NCBI GenBank assembly: GCA_027488935.1
Contig: JAIYAP010000049.1
Coordinates: 1 to 36,547 of the forward strand
Source of the DNA: Saprospiraceae bacterium
Lineage (GTDB): Bacteria > Bacteroidota > Bacteroidia > Chitinophagales > Saprospiraceae
Length of the DNA: 36,547 nucleotides
Reading direction: 5' to 3'
In this document: positions 24,141 through 32,012 of the stretch, in pieces
How positions within the stretch are numbered: position 1 is the stretch's first letter
How the letters are laid out: each line of letters begins with the position of its first letter
The notes under the pieces: model-generated
Seen by the model: only the letters and a program-made list of their open reading frames with translations
The model's database searches: none
What the model was told of the DNA's origin: nothing
Translations under genes and position numbers: made by a program

Positions 24141-25116
24141 TAAATAGACTTTTTGATTCAAAAACCAGGTTTTTACCATCCTGATAGAGCGCATAGTTGA
24201 AGCCCGGATGTATGCTGTAAGCACCGTGCCGGCCTTTTACATCAATTACCACAAAACCTACCTGCGCATCTTTGCATTGTGTCGGATACTTTTTTACGAT
24301 CCGCTCAATGGTCAATTCTGCCGCTTTTTGCGGACTAGCCCCCCGGCGCATCTCCTCTACGACCAAAAAACAACCCAAAGTACGCAACAGTATTTCACCC
24401 AACCCACTACAAGCGGCCGCACCAACCTCATTGTCCGCATACATCCCTGCTCCGATAATCGGACTATCGCCTACACGGCCCCGCATTTTGAAGGCCATCC
24501 CACTGGTTGTGCAAGCGCCCGCGATCCGATTTTTTGAATCCAACGCCAAAATGCCAATGGTATCATGCCGCTCAATGTTGATGACGGGCTTGTATTCCGA
24601 TTTTAATTTCCATTTTTCCCAGGCTTCCTTTGCTACATCGGTCAACAGGTTCTCTTCTTTAAATCCTTCCTCCTTGGCAAATTGCAACGCCCCTTCGCCC
24701 ACCAGCATCACATGCGGGGTCTTTTCCATTACTTTTCGGGCAACACTGATCGGATGCATGATGTTTTCCAAAAAACAAACCGAACCCGCCATCCCAAATT
24801 CATCCATAATGCAGGCATCGAGGGTCACATGCCCGTCGCGATCCGGAAAACCACCGTATCCAACACTGGTATCTTTGGGGTCGGCTTCCGGAATGCGCGC
24901 GCCCGCTTCCACGGCATCGAGCGCTCTTCCATCGGCACTTAATATGTCCCAGGCCGCTTGCGTGGCTTTTCGATTATCCCAAGTCGCAATCACCAAGGGC
25001 AATGATTTGGGCTTTGACCATCCTGTACCTTGCAATGCCTTGCTCCAAAAAGTGGTGTCGGAAGCAGCAAATGCACCGAGTAAAGATTGTCCTAAAAATT
25101 TGCGGCGTGTTGTCAT
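24136..25116 (-). CDS. N4-(beta-N-acetylglucosaminyl)-L-asparaginase, Tat-exported
   Basis: A 326-residue glycosylasparaginase of the Ntn-hydrolase superfamily. It cleaves the GlcNAc-Asn bond of N-glycopeptides (or related beta-aspartyl amides) and matures by self-cleavage before its nucleophile, here Thr186 in RHDTIGILALD. The substrate-binding stretch GRVGDSPIIGAGMYADNEVG and GAAACSGLGE agree closely with the Flavobacterium enzyme. The N-terminus TTRRKFLGQSLLGAFA is a twin-arginine signal (T-R-R-x-F-L), so the enzyme should fold and mature in the cytoplasm and then be exported. It is single on its strand, divergent from the lipoprotein gene at 25198. Confidence 0.88.
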   Translation of the reverse strand: MTTRRKFLGQSLLGAFAASDTTFWSKALQGTGWSKPKSLPLVIATWDNRKATQAAWDILSADGRALDAVEAGARIPEADPKDTSVGYGGFPDRDGHVTLDACIMDEFGMAGSVCFLENIMHPISVARKVMEKTPHVMLVGEGALQFAKEEGFKEENLLTDVAKEAWEKWKLKSEYKPVINIERHDTIGILALDSKNRIAGACTTSGMAFKMRGRVGDSPIIGAGMYADNEVGAAACSGLGEILLRTLGCFLVVEEMRRGASPQKAAELTIERIVKKYPTQCKDAQVGFVVIDVKGRHGAYSIHPGFNYALYQDGKNLVFESKSLFK

Positions 25117-25172
25117 TTCGTATTATTTGTTTCAGTTGAGCGCTAAGGTAAATTTATGATGAAGTCTGTGTT

Positions 25173-25180
25173 TACTTTTG
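25173..25180 (+). promoter_or_regulatory. Putative -7 box (TACTTTTG) before the small lipoprotein gene
   Basis: TACTTTTG matches TAnnTTTG exactly and sits 17 bases before the ATG at 25198, implying a leader of only about 14 bases. A TTG at 25136-25138 is too far away to be a standard partner. It would drive the lipoprotein, CDF and queA genes. Confidence 0.4.
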
Positions 25181-25197
25181 CGTAAAAAAAAGATAAA

Positions 25198-25581
25198 ATG
25201 ACGTTTTACAAACTAGTTTTTATCGTATCGGCCTGTTTATTGGCCTGCCACCCTAAGCCGCCACAGCAAGATGCAAAGGTTTGGGAAAAAGTACACCTCA
25301 ACTTTCGCGCCCTGGATGCCGATGGATTAATGGGGCCTGCAAAGGGCAAAGTCGCCATGCATTACGAGTTTTGCATTCCCCAAAATGAAAAAATGTGGGA
25401 AAAAGTACAAAAAATTGATCCTACCGCCCAACGCCAAACAAGTTCCAAAGGCCGGATTGCTTGCCGAACCGACCAATGGCTGATTCTAGGTGTCACGCAT
25501 CAAAAGCAATATTTGCGGGTTTTGTACGATTTGGCAAATTTGCCCTTTGTTGCGACTATTGAGGAAACGGTATTTGAGTGA
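25198..25581 (+). CDS. Small putative lipoprotein, unknown function
   Basis: A 127-residue protein with a lipoprotein signal: MTFYKLVFIVSACLLAC, mature Cys17, followed by HPKPPQQ. The mature part is a single small domain (VHLNFRALDADGLMGPAKGK at about residues 33-52, later YLRVLYDLANLPF) without catalytic signature. The phrase LDADGLMGPAKGKVAMHYEFCIP may be a domain feature, and there is one Cys pair (Cys65 and Cys88 approximately). I do not recognise the family. It precedes the CDF gene by 37 bases on the same strand. Confidence 0.65.
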   Translation: MTFYKLVFIVSACLLACHPKPPQQDAKVWEKVHLNFRALDADGLMGPAKGKVAMHYEFCIPQNEKMWEKVQKIDPTAQRQTSSKGRIACRTDQWLILGVTHQKQYLRVLYDLANLPFVATIEETVFE

Positions 25582-25618
25582 TCCTGAATTATCGGCGGGG
25601 GTAACGTACTTTTGCCCC

Positions 25619-26608
25619 ATGGAAAACGCCTCAGCCCTGGTAAATATTCGTGTGCAACGTGTGGTGGTCGCCGTATCGGTGCTGCTTTTTGGAGTAAAAA
25701 TGCTCGCTTACCTGCTAACAGGCTCCATTGCAATCCTAACCGATGCCCTGGAAAGTACCGTGAATGTACTCACGGGGTTTACCGGGCTGTTTAGCCTGGT
25801 TGTAGCAGCGCGTCCCCGCGACGGCAACCACCCTTATGGTCATGGCAAGGTGGAACTCATCTCTGCCTCCTTTGAAGGGATTATGATTGTATTGGCGGGT
25901 GGTGTAATTATCTACGAATCCTGCCTGCATCTGGCCCAACCCAAAACGATTCAACAACTCGATACCGGTATTCTATTGATCGTCAGTACGGCACTGATCA
26001 ATTTTTTACTGGGCACCTATTGTGTTCAAATAGGGAAACGCAACAAATCAATTGCTTTAACCGCAAGTGGACGCCACCTGCAAAGTGATACCTACACGAC
26101 CCTGGGCATTGTTGTCGGCTTGATCCTCATTAAACTAACCGGCGTAAAATGGATCGACAGTGTTTCGGCCATCTTTTTTGGTGGACTGATTCTGGTGCAA
26201 GGCTACCGAATTATTCGGCAAACCGTGGCAGGTATTATGGACGAGGCCGATATGGAACTGCTTTTGCAAGTGATCAAAGTGCTGGATGAAAATAAATTGC
26301 CGGTTTGGATCGACTTGCACAACTTGCGTATCATCAAATATGGGCCTTTGATGCACCTCGATTGCCACCTCAGTGTTCCATGGTATTTTAATGTAAATGA
26401 AGCACATAAGGCCGTGGATGCCCTCGAAGCACTGGTTGCCCAAAATTTCCCGCACGCCCTTGAAATGTTTGTACACCTGGATGGCTGTATGCCCCCCGAT
26501 TCCTGCAGGGTTTGTCCTGTGGAGGATTGCGCAGTACGTAAACGCCCTTTTGAAGAACGCCTGGAATGGACGTTTGAAAATATTACCAAAAATCAAAAAC
26601 ACGAATAA
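25619..26608 (+). CDS. Cation diffusion facilitator family transporter with Cys-rich tail
   Basis: A 329-residue divalent-metal/proton antiporter of the CDF family in the inner membrane. Six membrane segments occupy residues 10-200. Metal-site residues are visible: Asp42 in AILTDALESTVN (TM2), His153 and Asp157 in GRHLQSDTYTTLG (TM5, the HxxxD pair), and His71/His75 in NHPYGHGKVE. The cytoplasmic C-terminal domain follows, and then an extra Cys motif C-x5-C-x2-C-x4-C (Cys290, 296, 299, 304), which likely binds Zn or Fe. The ATG at 25619 is preferred over the longer frame starting inside the lipoprotein gene. The stop overlaps the queA ATG by one base (TAATG). Confidence 0.85.
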   Translation: MENASALVNIRVQRVVVAVSVLLFGVKMLAYLLTGSIAILTDALESTVNVLTGFTGLFSLVVAARPRDGNHPYGHGKVELISASFEGIMIVLAGGVIIYESCLHLAQPKTIQQLDTGILLIVSTALINFLLGTYCVQIGKRNKSIALTASGRHLQSDTYTTLGIVVGLILIKLTGVKWIDSVSAIFFGGLILVQGYRIIRQTVAGIMDEADMELLLQVIKVLDENKLPVWIDLHNLRIIKYGPLMHLDCHLSVPWYFNVNEAHKAVDALEALVAQNFPHALEMFVHLDGCMPPDSCRVCPVEDCAVRKRPFEERLEWTFENITKNQKHE

Positions 26609-27816
26609 TGCAGGATGCTATTCAACAACTGCGCATCGCCGATTATACCTATGCATTGCCGGATGAACGCATTGCCCGTTACCCGCTGGAGGCACGCGAT
26701 GCTTCTAAATTGCTGATTTACAAAGACGGCGATATTTCGGAAGACCATTATTACGGCCTTCATCAACACCTCGAACCAGGTACTTTGCTGGTGTTTAACA
26801 ATACCAAAGTGATTCCCGCGCGCCTGCAATTTGTAAAACCATCGGGTGGGGTAGTGGAGGTGTTTTGTCTGGAGCCGCTGCACGATCAGGCCAGCGGGAT
26901 GACCAAACAAGGCGAAGTGGTGTGGAAATGTTTGGTTGGGGGGGCAAAAAAATGGAAATCAGGTGCATTAACCCTTGAAAATGGTCCAATGTGCCTGTAT
27001 GCGCATTGGGAAGATAAGGAAAAGAACCTGGTGCGTTTTCAATGGACGCCCGAAACGGCTACGTTCGCCGAGGTACTGGAGGTGTTGGGGGCTGTGCCTT
27101 TGCCGCCTTATTTAGCCCGGCCCGCCGAGGCCGCCGACCGCACCCGTTACCAAACCATTTATGCCCGCTACGATGGCTCAGTGGCGGCCCCAACCGCCGG
27201 ATTGCACTTTACCGAGCGTATTTTTGATCAATTGGCGCAAAAAGGCATCGCACACGCGCACTTGACCCTGCACGTGGGTGCAGGAACCTTTAAACCCGTC
27301 AAATCCGAAACCATTGGTGAACATGATATGCACGCCGAATACTTTGACGTACCCCTGGATACGATCAAAAACCTGCGCCTTCAATATCAAAATGGTAACG
27401 TGGTAGCAGTGGGCACCACTACTTTGCGCACCTTGGAAAGCCTCTTTTTGATGGGTAGTAAATTGCTGCACCAACCTAATTTGGATTTGCCAGCCCTGGA
27501 AATTAAACAATGGGATGCTTATGCGCCCGAACACGCCCAAACCACCGTTTTAGCAGCTTTTGATGCCTTAATTGAATGGATGGAAGCCAATGCGCAAGAT
27601 CGAATTGTAGCCAAAACGCAACTGATGATCGCGCCCGGGTATCGTGTGCGTACCATTCGGGCGCTTGTCACCAATTTTCACCAGCCCAATAGTACTTTAC
27701 TGCTCTTAGTAGCTGCTTTGGTGGGAGAGGATTGGCGGCGCATTTACCAGTATGCACTGGATCATGATTTCCGTTTTTTGAGCTATGGGGATGGATCTTT
27801 ACTTTTCAACACCTGA
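26608..27816 (+). CDS. queA: S-adenosylmethionine:tRNA ribosyltransferase-isomerase
   Basis: QueA transfers and isomerises the ribose of SAM onto preQ1 in tRNA to give epoxyqueuosine, the penultimate queuosine step. The 402-residue protein shows the family landmarks in order: YALPDERIARYPLEARDASKLL near the N-terminus, GTLLVFNNTKVIPARL, the PLPPYLARPAEAADRTRYQTIYAR segment with GSVAAPTAGLHFT, HVGAGTFKPVK, VGTTTLRTLESL and FHQPNSTLLLLVAAL. It is somewhat longer than E. coli QueA, as is common in Bacteroidota. Its start overlaps the CDF stop (TAATG), so translation is probably coupled. Its 3' end overlaps the convergent tcdA gene by 18 bases. Confidence 0.95.
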   Translation: MQDAIQQLRIADYTYALPDERIARYPLEARDASKLLIYKDGDISEDHYYGLHQHLEPGTLLVFNNTKVIPARLQFVKPSGGVVEVFCLEPLHDQASGMTKQGEVVWKCLVGGAKKWKSGALTLENGPMCLYAHWEDKEKNLVRFQWTPETATFAEVLEVLGAVPLPPYLARPAEAADRTRYQTIYARYDGSVAAPTAGLHFTERIFDQLAQKGIAHAHLTLHVGAGTFKPVKSETIGEHDMHAEYFDVPLDTIKNLRLQYQNGNVVAVGTTTLRTLESLFLMGSKLLHQPNLDLPALEIKQWDAYAPEHAQTTVLAAFDALIEWMEANAQDRIVAKTQLMIAPGYRVRTIRALVTNFHQPNSTLLLLVAALVGEDWRRIYQYALDHDFRFLSYGDGSLLFNT

Positions 27817-28554
27817 TTTCTCCATTACATCCCGCACCACCACACTCGCCATATGCAACCCAAACAGCGCCGGAATATAAGAAATCGTGCCGTAAAATGA
27901 CTTTTTGAACCGGTTGCCATCCGTGAGCATACAAGTACTGCGGTCTACCAATTCGGAAGAAAACACCACGGTGACGCCCCGCCGCACGCCCTTGCGTTTC
28001 AAACCTTTCCGAATTTGTTGAGCAAACGGGCAATTGTACGTTTCAGAAATATCGGCAACCTGTACTTTGGAGGGGTCGATGCGCCCGCCCGCGCCCATGC
28101 TTGATACCACCCGAATGCCTTTTTGTTTGCAGGCTACAATGATGTATTGCTTGGGCTGTATCGAATCAATACAGTCGAAAACATAATCAAAATCGTCTGT
28201 AATCAGGTCTTTTACAGCCTCTGGATTCAAAAACTCCTCCCGTACGGTCAAATCAAGTTCGGGATTGATATCGCGCATACGTTCGGCCATCACCTGGGTT
28301 TTGGGCTTGCCGACCGTGCTGTGCAAGGCAGGCAATTGCCGGTTGGTATTGGTCAGGTCGACGGTATCCCCATCCACAATGGTCATGCGCCCCACGCCTG
28401 CACGTGCGAGAAACTCGGCTGCAAAACTGCCGACGCCCCCCAGTCCGATGACGAGTACATGGGTGTTCTTCAATTGTTCGAGGCGTTCAGCCCCGACTAA
28501 TAACTCTGTTCGTTGGAGCCAATGGGGCTCCGGTGCGCTATTTGTTGTTGTCAC
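27799..28554 (-). CDS. tcdA: tRNA threonylcarbamoyladenosine dehydratase (TcdA/CsdL)
   Basis: An E1-like ATP-dependent enzyme that cyclises t6A37 of tRNA to ct6A. The ThiF fold is clear: nucleotide loop VLVIGLGGVGSFAAEFLARAG, acidic strand MTIVDGDTVDLTNTNRQ, the TcdA feature VFDCIDSIQPKQ and SSMGAGGRIDPSKVQVADIS. About 251 residues from GTG at 28554. Start choice is uncertain: the frame is open to a TTG at 28611, overlapping the tatD stop as TTGA, and another TTG lies at 28569. GTG-28554 is preferred because family members begin shortly before WLxRTELLxG. No ATG is available. It forms the end of the dsbD-tatD-tcdA operon. Confidence 0.9.
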   Translation of the reverse strand: MTTTNSAPEPHWLQRTELLVGAERLEQLKNTHVLVIGLGGVGSFAAEFLARAGVGRMTIVDGDTVDLTNTNRQLPALHSTVGKPKTQVMAERMRDINPELDLTVREEFLNPEAVKDLITDDFDYVFDCIDSIQPKQYIIVACKQKGIRVVSSMGAGGRIDPSKVQVADISETYNCPFAQQIRKGLKRKGVRRGVTVVFSSELVDRSTCMLTDGNRFKKSFYGTISYIPALFGLHMASVVVRDVMEKSGVEK

Positions 28555-28607
28555 TGGATCTGTTTGCAAGAATTTTAAGGCAAAAATACGTAAAAGTAAA
28601 AGGCTGC

Positions 28608-29273
28608 TCAAATTGCACCGAAGATTCGCGCAAAGTTTTCCGTAATTTGTCCTTGTAAATCAGGGAGGGTCAGGCCTTTTAAATGCGCCGCCTGGGCGTA
28701 AATTTGTTCAATATCCACCGATTGCGCGTCATCGGTTTCCAAAAACAACCGATCCAAGGGGGTGTGAAGGAATGCAGCGCGTAACGGGAGCGCAGTTTCC
28801 TTAAGTAAGTCTGCGCCAAAAGAAAGATAACAACCACCTTCCAGCAGGGGTTGTGCCACGGCTGTTTTTTTGTTAAAACCATGAAAAATCCAGGCTTGTT
28901 TCGGTTTTAAACGTTTTTTGAAGGCTAAAACCTCCGAATAAGCCCGTACACAATGAATAATTAAAGGCTTTGAACTTTGCTCGGAAACCGAAATGCAAAA
29001 TTCAAAGCCTTTTTCCTGTATATGCCAGGGTGTTGCTACCATTTTATCCAAACCAGCCTCCCCAATGGCTAGGGTACTGGGCTTTTTTGACATTTCAAGG
29101 ACCCATTGTGTTGCCGCTTCCCAAGAATCGGCCTCCAGAAACCAGGGGTGCAGTCCCGCCGAATAATACGGGGTAAGCATACTGGCTGTTTCGCCAAATC
29201 GCAAACTTTGGATGACCAGAAGTTCGTTTTCGGCCGGTGGGTGATGGGTATGAATGTCGATCAATCGCCTCAC
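28608..29273 (-). CDS. TatD family metal-dependent hydrolase
   Basis: A 221-residue TIM-barrel hydrolase of the TatD family, members of which act as Mg-dependent DNases or exonucleases in the cytoplasm. Metal-ligand motifs occur in the family order: DIHTHH (Asp6, His8, His10), SAGLHPWF, AIGEAGLDK, IIHCVRA, WIFHGFN and FLETDDA. It is short compared with E. coli TatD (about 260), mostly in the first half. The start is GTG at 29273, overlapping the dsbD stop (GTGA, 29270-29273), which makes coupled translation likely. The link to Tat export in other bacteria is only by gene neighbourhood and does not hold here. Confidence 0.87.
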   Translation of the reverse strand: MRRLIDIHTHHPPAENELLVIQSLRFGETASMLTPYYSAGLHPWFLEADSWEAATQWVLEMSKKPSTLAIGEAGLDKMVATPWHIQEKGFEFCISVSEQSSKPLIIHCVRAYSEVLAFKKRLKPKQAWIFHGFNKKTAVAQPLLEGGCYLSFGADLLKETALPLRAAFLHTPLDRLFLETDDAQSVDIEQIYAQAAHLKGLTLPDLQGQITENFARIFGAI

Positions 29274-31456
29274 TTTCCTGATTGCATGCCCAATAATTCC
29301 CGGCTTTGGTCTTTTTTTACCTTTTGGAATGCGTCAATGCCGCAATCCAGGAAAGCCTTGTATTCCTGTACATCCGGGGTATAACCACGGGGCTGGTTCA
29401 AGATGGTCGTGCCATCATTGTGCATCAGTACATACCAGGGTTGACTGGCTTGTCCGAAATTGTTTTTTTCAAACGTGCCCCATTTGTCACCCACGGTGCG
29501 CATTTTTTCATTGGTATTGGGGTCGAGCAGGTAATCAAATTTATCCTGAAACAGGCGCTCTTTATCGTCCACATACAGTGAAATAACCACATAGTTGTCG
29601 CGCAAGTGCTCAATAATGCCCGGACGATCCCACACATTTTCCTCCATTTTGCGGCAGTTTACGCAGCCGTGGCCGGTAAAATCTACAAATACCGGTTTCC
29701 CTACCCGTTTCGCTTCAGCCAAACCTTCATCAAAATCGTGGTAACAGTTCAGGTGGTGCGGACAGCCGATGCCGTTTTTTTCACTTTTTGGACCCCAAAT
29801 ATTGTAATGTACCGGTGGCGCCAGGCCGCTCAGCAAAGAAAGGGATTGGTAATTGACCAAACCCCAGCCCAGGTAACCTGCAAATACGATGGAGGCAATG
29901 CCCACCACTGCACGCAAAGCGTTTGGACGGCCTTTTGCTCCTTTCCAGTTGAACAACCCCAATTGGTAAGCGCCCAACATCAGAGACAATACCAGCCAAA
30001 TCCCCAGGAAAGTTTCAAACTTCAGGATGCCCCAGTGGCGCACCAAATCGGCAGTACTCAGGAATTTGAATGCAAGCGCCAGTTCGACAATACCTAAGGT
30101 GATTTTTACATTGTCCATCCAGCCACCCGATTTTGGCAGCGAATTGAGCCAGCCTGGGAACATTGCGAACAAGCCAAAGGGCAAAGCCAGGGCCAAGCCA
30201 AAAGCAAACATGCCCACGGTAGGCTTCAAGGGAATAAAGCCCAATAAAGCAGCGCCCTCGTTGGAGCGCGATGCTTCTACCAGCAAAGTGCCCACGATCG
30301 GGCCGGTACAGGAAAAAGAAACCAGCGCCAGGGTAAAAGCCATAAAAAAGATACCCAGATACCCGCCTTTGTCGGCCATTTTATCACTCGCATTCACCCA
30401 GGAAGAGGGGAGGGTGATTTCGAACAACCCAAAGAAAGAAAGGGCAAAAATTACAAATACTGTAAAAAAGAGCAGGTTAAAATACATATCCGTGCTCATT
30501 TCATTCAAAATATTGGGACCCAGTGCTGCCGTAAGGGCTACACCCAGTCCAACGTAGATCAAGATAATGCTCAAGCCATACCATATAGCATTGCGCAGCC
30601 CTGTTTTACGGTCTTTGGAGCGTTTCACAAAAAAACTCACCGTCATCGGGATCATTGGAAACACACAAGGGGTCAGCAAGGCCAGCAAACCACCCAAAAA
30701 ACCGCCGATAAAAACACCGACCATAGAAGTATTGCGGATCACTGCACCACAGGAATTTACAAACTGCTGCACATTAATTTGTGCGCGTTTGGAATCCCAA
30801 AAACCTTTAAAGTTAGGGTCGTCGGGTGCCACCGCAGTAGTACCGCTGGTTGTTGGAGGATTGGTTGCATCTGGATTGAGGGGCGCGACACCAGCTGGTG
30901 TTTCGTTCAACCCGCCACTGCCCCCGGGAGGCGGTTGCGTACCCGCAGGAGCGGTCGGCGCAGGTTGGTTGTTGGCCGGTTCAACCGCCTTGCCTGTCTT
31001 GCAACTGATTTTGGAAACATCAAATTTGAAGTCTAAATCAACCGGAGGCAGGCACATTTCGTCATTGCAGGTCATAAAACTGAGATATCCTACAATAGGT
31101 TTGCTCGGATCGGCGACTTTGATGCGTTGGGTAAAGACGGCGTTGTGTTTAAACTTGGTAAGGTTCATTTCAAACACCTTATCAAATATGGTAAATTTAT
31201 CACCGCTTTCCTTGTTTTTGCCTTCTAGTTTGAAGTGCGCACCTTCTTTATAGGTAAAAGAAGTAGGGACGGGGCCAGCGTCACTTTCCAGGTATTGCGA
31301 ATAGGTATACCATCCATCGTTAATGGTAGCAGTAAAAATCAGGTCAACTTCACAGTTTCCTGCGTCCTTTACAGCAAACGACCATTTTACCGGACTTTGA
31401 GCAGCCAGCGAAACGGCCGCCAACAAGAAAAGAGGTAGTAATTTTAGCACCTTCAT
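29270..31456 (-). CDS. dsbD: Thiol:disulfide interchange protein DsbD
   Basis: DsbD carries electrons from cytoplasmic thioredoxin across the inner membrane to reduce periplasmic disulfides. The 728-residue protein has a signal peptide (1-19), an N-terminal DsbD-alpha domain with its Cys pair in TCNDEMCLPP (Cys130, Cys135), and a Pro/Gly/Thr-rich linker (160-213). An eight-helix core follows with Cys264 (LTPCVFPMIP) and Cys383 (SFSCTGPIVG), and then a C-terminal thioredoxin domain with CVNC (598-601). All three Cys pairs are present, so the relay should be complete. The ATG at 31456 places the signal peptide first; the frame is open to 31525. It heads the dsbD-tatD-tcdA operon and is divergent from rpmH. 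Confidence 0.93.
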   Translation of the reverse strand: MKVLKLLPLFLLAAVSLAAQSPVKWSFAVKDAGNCEVDLIFTATINDGWYTYSQYLESDAGPVPTSFTYKEGAHFKLEGKNKESGDKFTIFDKVFEMNLTKFKHNAVFTQRIKVADPSKPIVGYLSFMTCNDEMCLPPVDLDFKFDVSKISCKTGKAVEPANNQPAPTAPAGTQPPPGGSGGLNETPAGVAPLNPDATNPPTTSGTTAVAPDDPNFKGFWDSKRAQINVQQFVNSCGAVIRNTSMVGVFIGGFLGGLLALLTPCVFPMIPMTVSFFVKRSKDRKTGLRNAIWYGLSIILIYVGLGVALTAALGPNILNEMSTDMYFNLLFFTVFVIFALSFFGLFEITLPSSWVNASDKMADKGGYLGIFFMAFTLALVSFSCTGPIVGTLLVEASRSNEGAALLGFIPLKPTVGMFAFGLALALPFGLFAMFPGWLNSLPKSGGWMDNVKITLGIVELALAFKFLSTADLVRHWGILKFETFLGIWLVLSLMLGAYQLGLFNWKGAKGRPNALRAVVGIASIVFAGYLGWGLVNYQSLSLLSGLAPPVHYNIWGPKSEKNGIGCPHHLNCYHDFDEGLAEAKRVGKPVFVDFTGHGCVNCRKMEENVWDRPGIIEHLRDNYVVISLYVDDKERLFQDKFDYLLDPNTNEKMRTVGDKWGTFEKNNFGQASQPWYVLMHNDGTTILNQPRGYTPDVQEYKAFLDCGIDAFQKVKKDQSRELLGMQSGK

Positions 31457-31552
31457 AGGATCTAAGCATTTTTGAACTGCAAAATAAGGTTGTTTTTTCT
31501 GCATCAGGGTGTGTTGGAGGAGCATTATAAAAACTTTAACCCTAAATTTTGC

Positions 31553-31570
31553 TTAAATTGGCCAATTTAA
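31553..31570. promoter_or_regulatory. 18-bp perfect palindrome, candidate operator
   Basis: TTAAATTGGCCAATTTAA is a perfect 18-bp palindrome with no loop, the form expected of a site for a dimeric regulator rather than an RNA hairpin. It lies in the 270-base divergent gap, 97 bases before the dsbD ATG and about 85 bases upstream of the rpmH -33 element. No regulator gene is nearby; function is inference. Confidence 0.5.
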
Positions 31571-31655
31571 CCGTCCATTAACCTACTAAAATAGCAGAAT
31601 AACCAGGCAAATTTAAAAATATGAACAGTGCTGCGTATTTTTAGTTGACAAAGTA

Positions 31656-31685
31656 TTGCATTTTCAAGAAAGGATTTTACCTTTG
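31656..31685 (+). promoter_or_regulatory. Bacteroidota sigma-A promoter of rpmH
   Basis: TTG at 31656-31658, a 19-base spacer and TACCTTTG at 31678-31685 match the Bacteroidota consensus TTG-N19-TAnnTTTG in both elements and spacing. Transcription should start near 31690, about 37 bases before the rpmH ATG. Confidence 0.7.
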
Positions 31686-31726
31686 CGCTCCGATTTTGAA
31701 TAACATTCATTTTTATACAATAAGCG

Positions 31727-31882
31727 ATGAAACGTACATACCAACCATCCAACCGCTCCCGCAAAAACAAACACGGTTTCCGTGAGCGTATGGAATCAAA
31801 AAATGGTCGCAAGTTAATTTCCCGCCGCCGCAGACAGGGCCGCTGGAAGCTCTCTGTTTCTGACGAAAGAGGTTTGAAGTAA
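31727..31882 (+). CDS. rpmH: 50S ribosomal protein L34
   Basis: A 51-residue, strongly basic protein: [20 protein letters not shown], then [20 protein letters not shown] and [11 protein letters not shown]. This is the L34 signature (MKRTxQPSxR...HGFRxRM...GRxxxxxRRxxGR). L34 is a late-assembling component of the large subunit. The ATG follows a consensus promoter (31656-31685). A strong terminator lies 64 bases past the stop, before rnpA, the usual partner. Confidence 0.96.
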   Translation: MKRTYQPSNRSRKNKHGFRERMESKNGRKLISRRRRQGRWKLSVSDERGLK

Positions 31883-31945
31883 TCATTGTGAACAACGATG
31901 ATTGGGCTTGTAGGACAAGTCTATTCAATCGTGTAGGCATATCTG

Positions 31946-31987
31946 ACTTCCGAAGCTTGGCATCAAACTTCGGAAGTTTTTGTTTTT
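31946..31987 (+). terminator. Intrinsic terminator between rpmH and rnpA
   Basis: ACTTCCGAAG (31946-31955) pairs with CTTCGGAAGT (31968-31977) across a 12-base loop, followed by a T-rich run TTTTGTTTTT (31978-31987). It would end most rpmH transcripts before rnpA, setting rpmH well above rnpA, as is needed since L34 is required in much larger amounts than the RNase P protein. Confidence 0.85.
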
Positions 31988-32012
31988 CCGCTACAATGCC
32001 TAATTTTATTGC

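Noticed and set aside
25607-25621. Promoter TACTTTTG just before the CDF ATG giving a leaderless mRNA
   Set aside because: The box matches the consensus, but there is no -33 partner, and the gene lies 37 bases after the lipoprotein gene on the same strand, where read-through is simpler.
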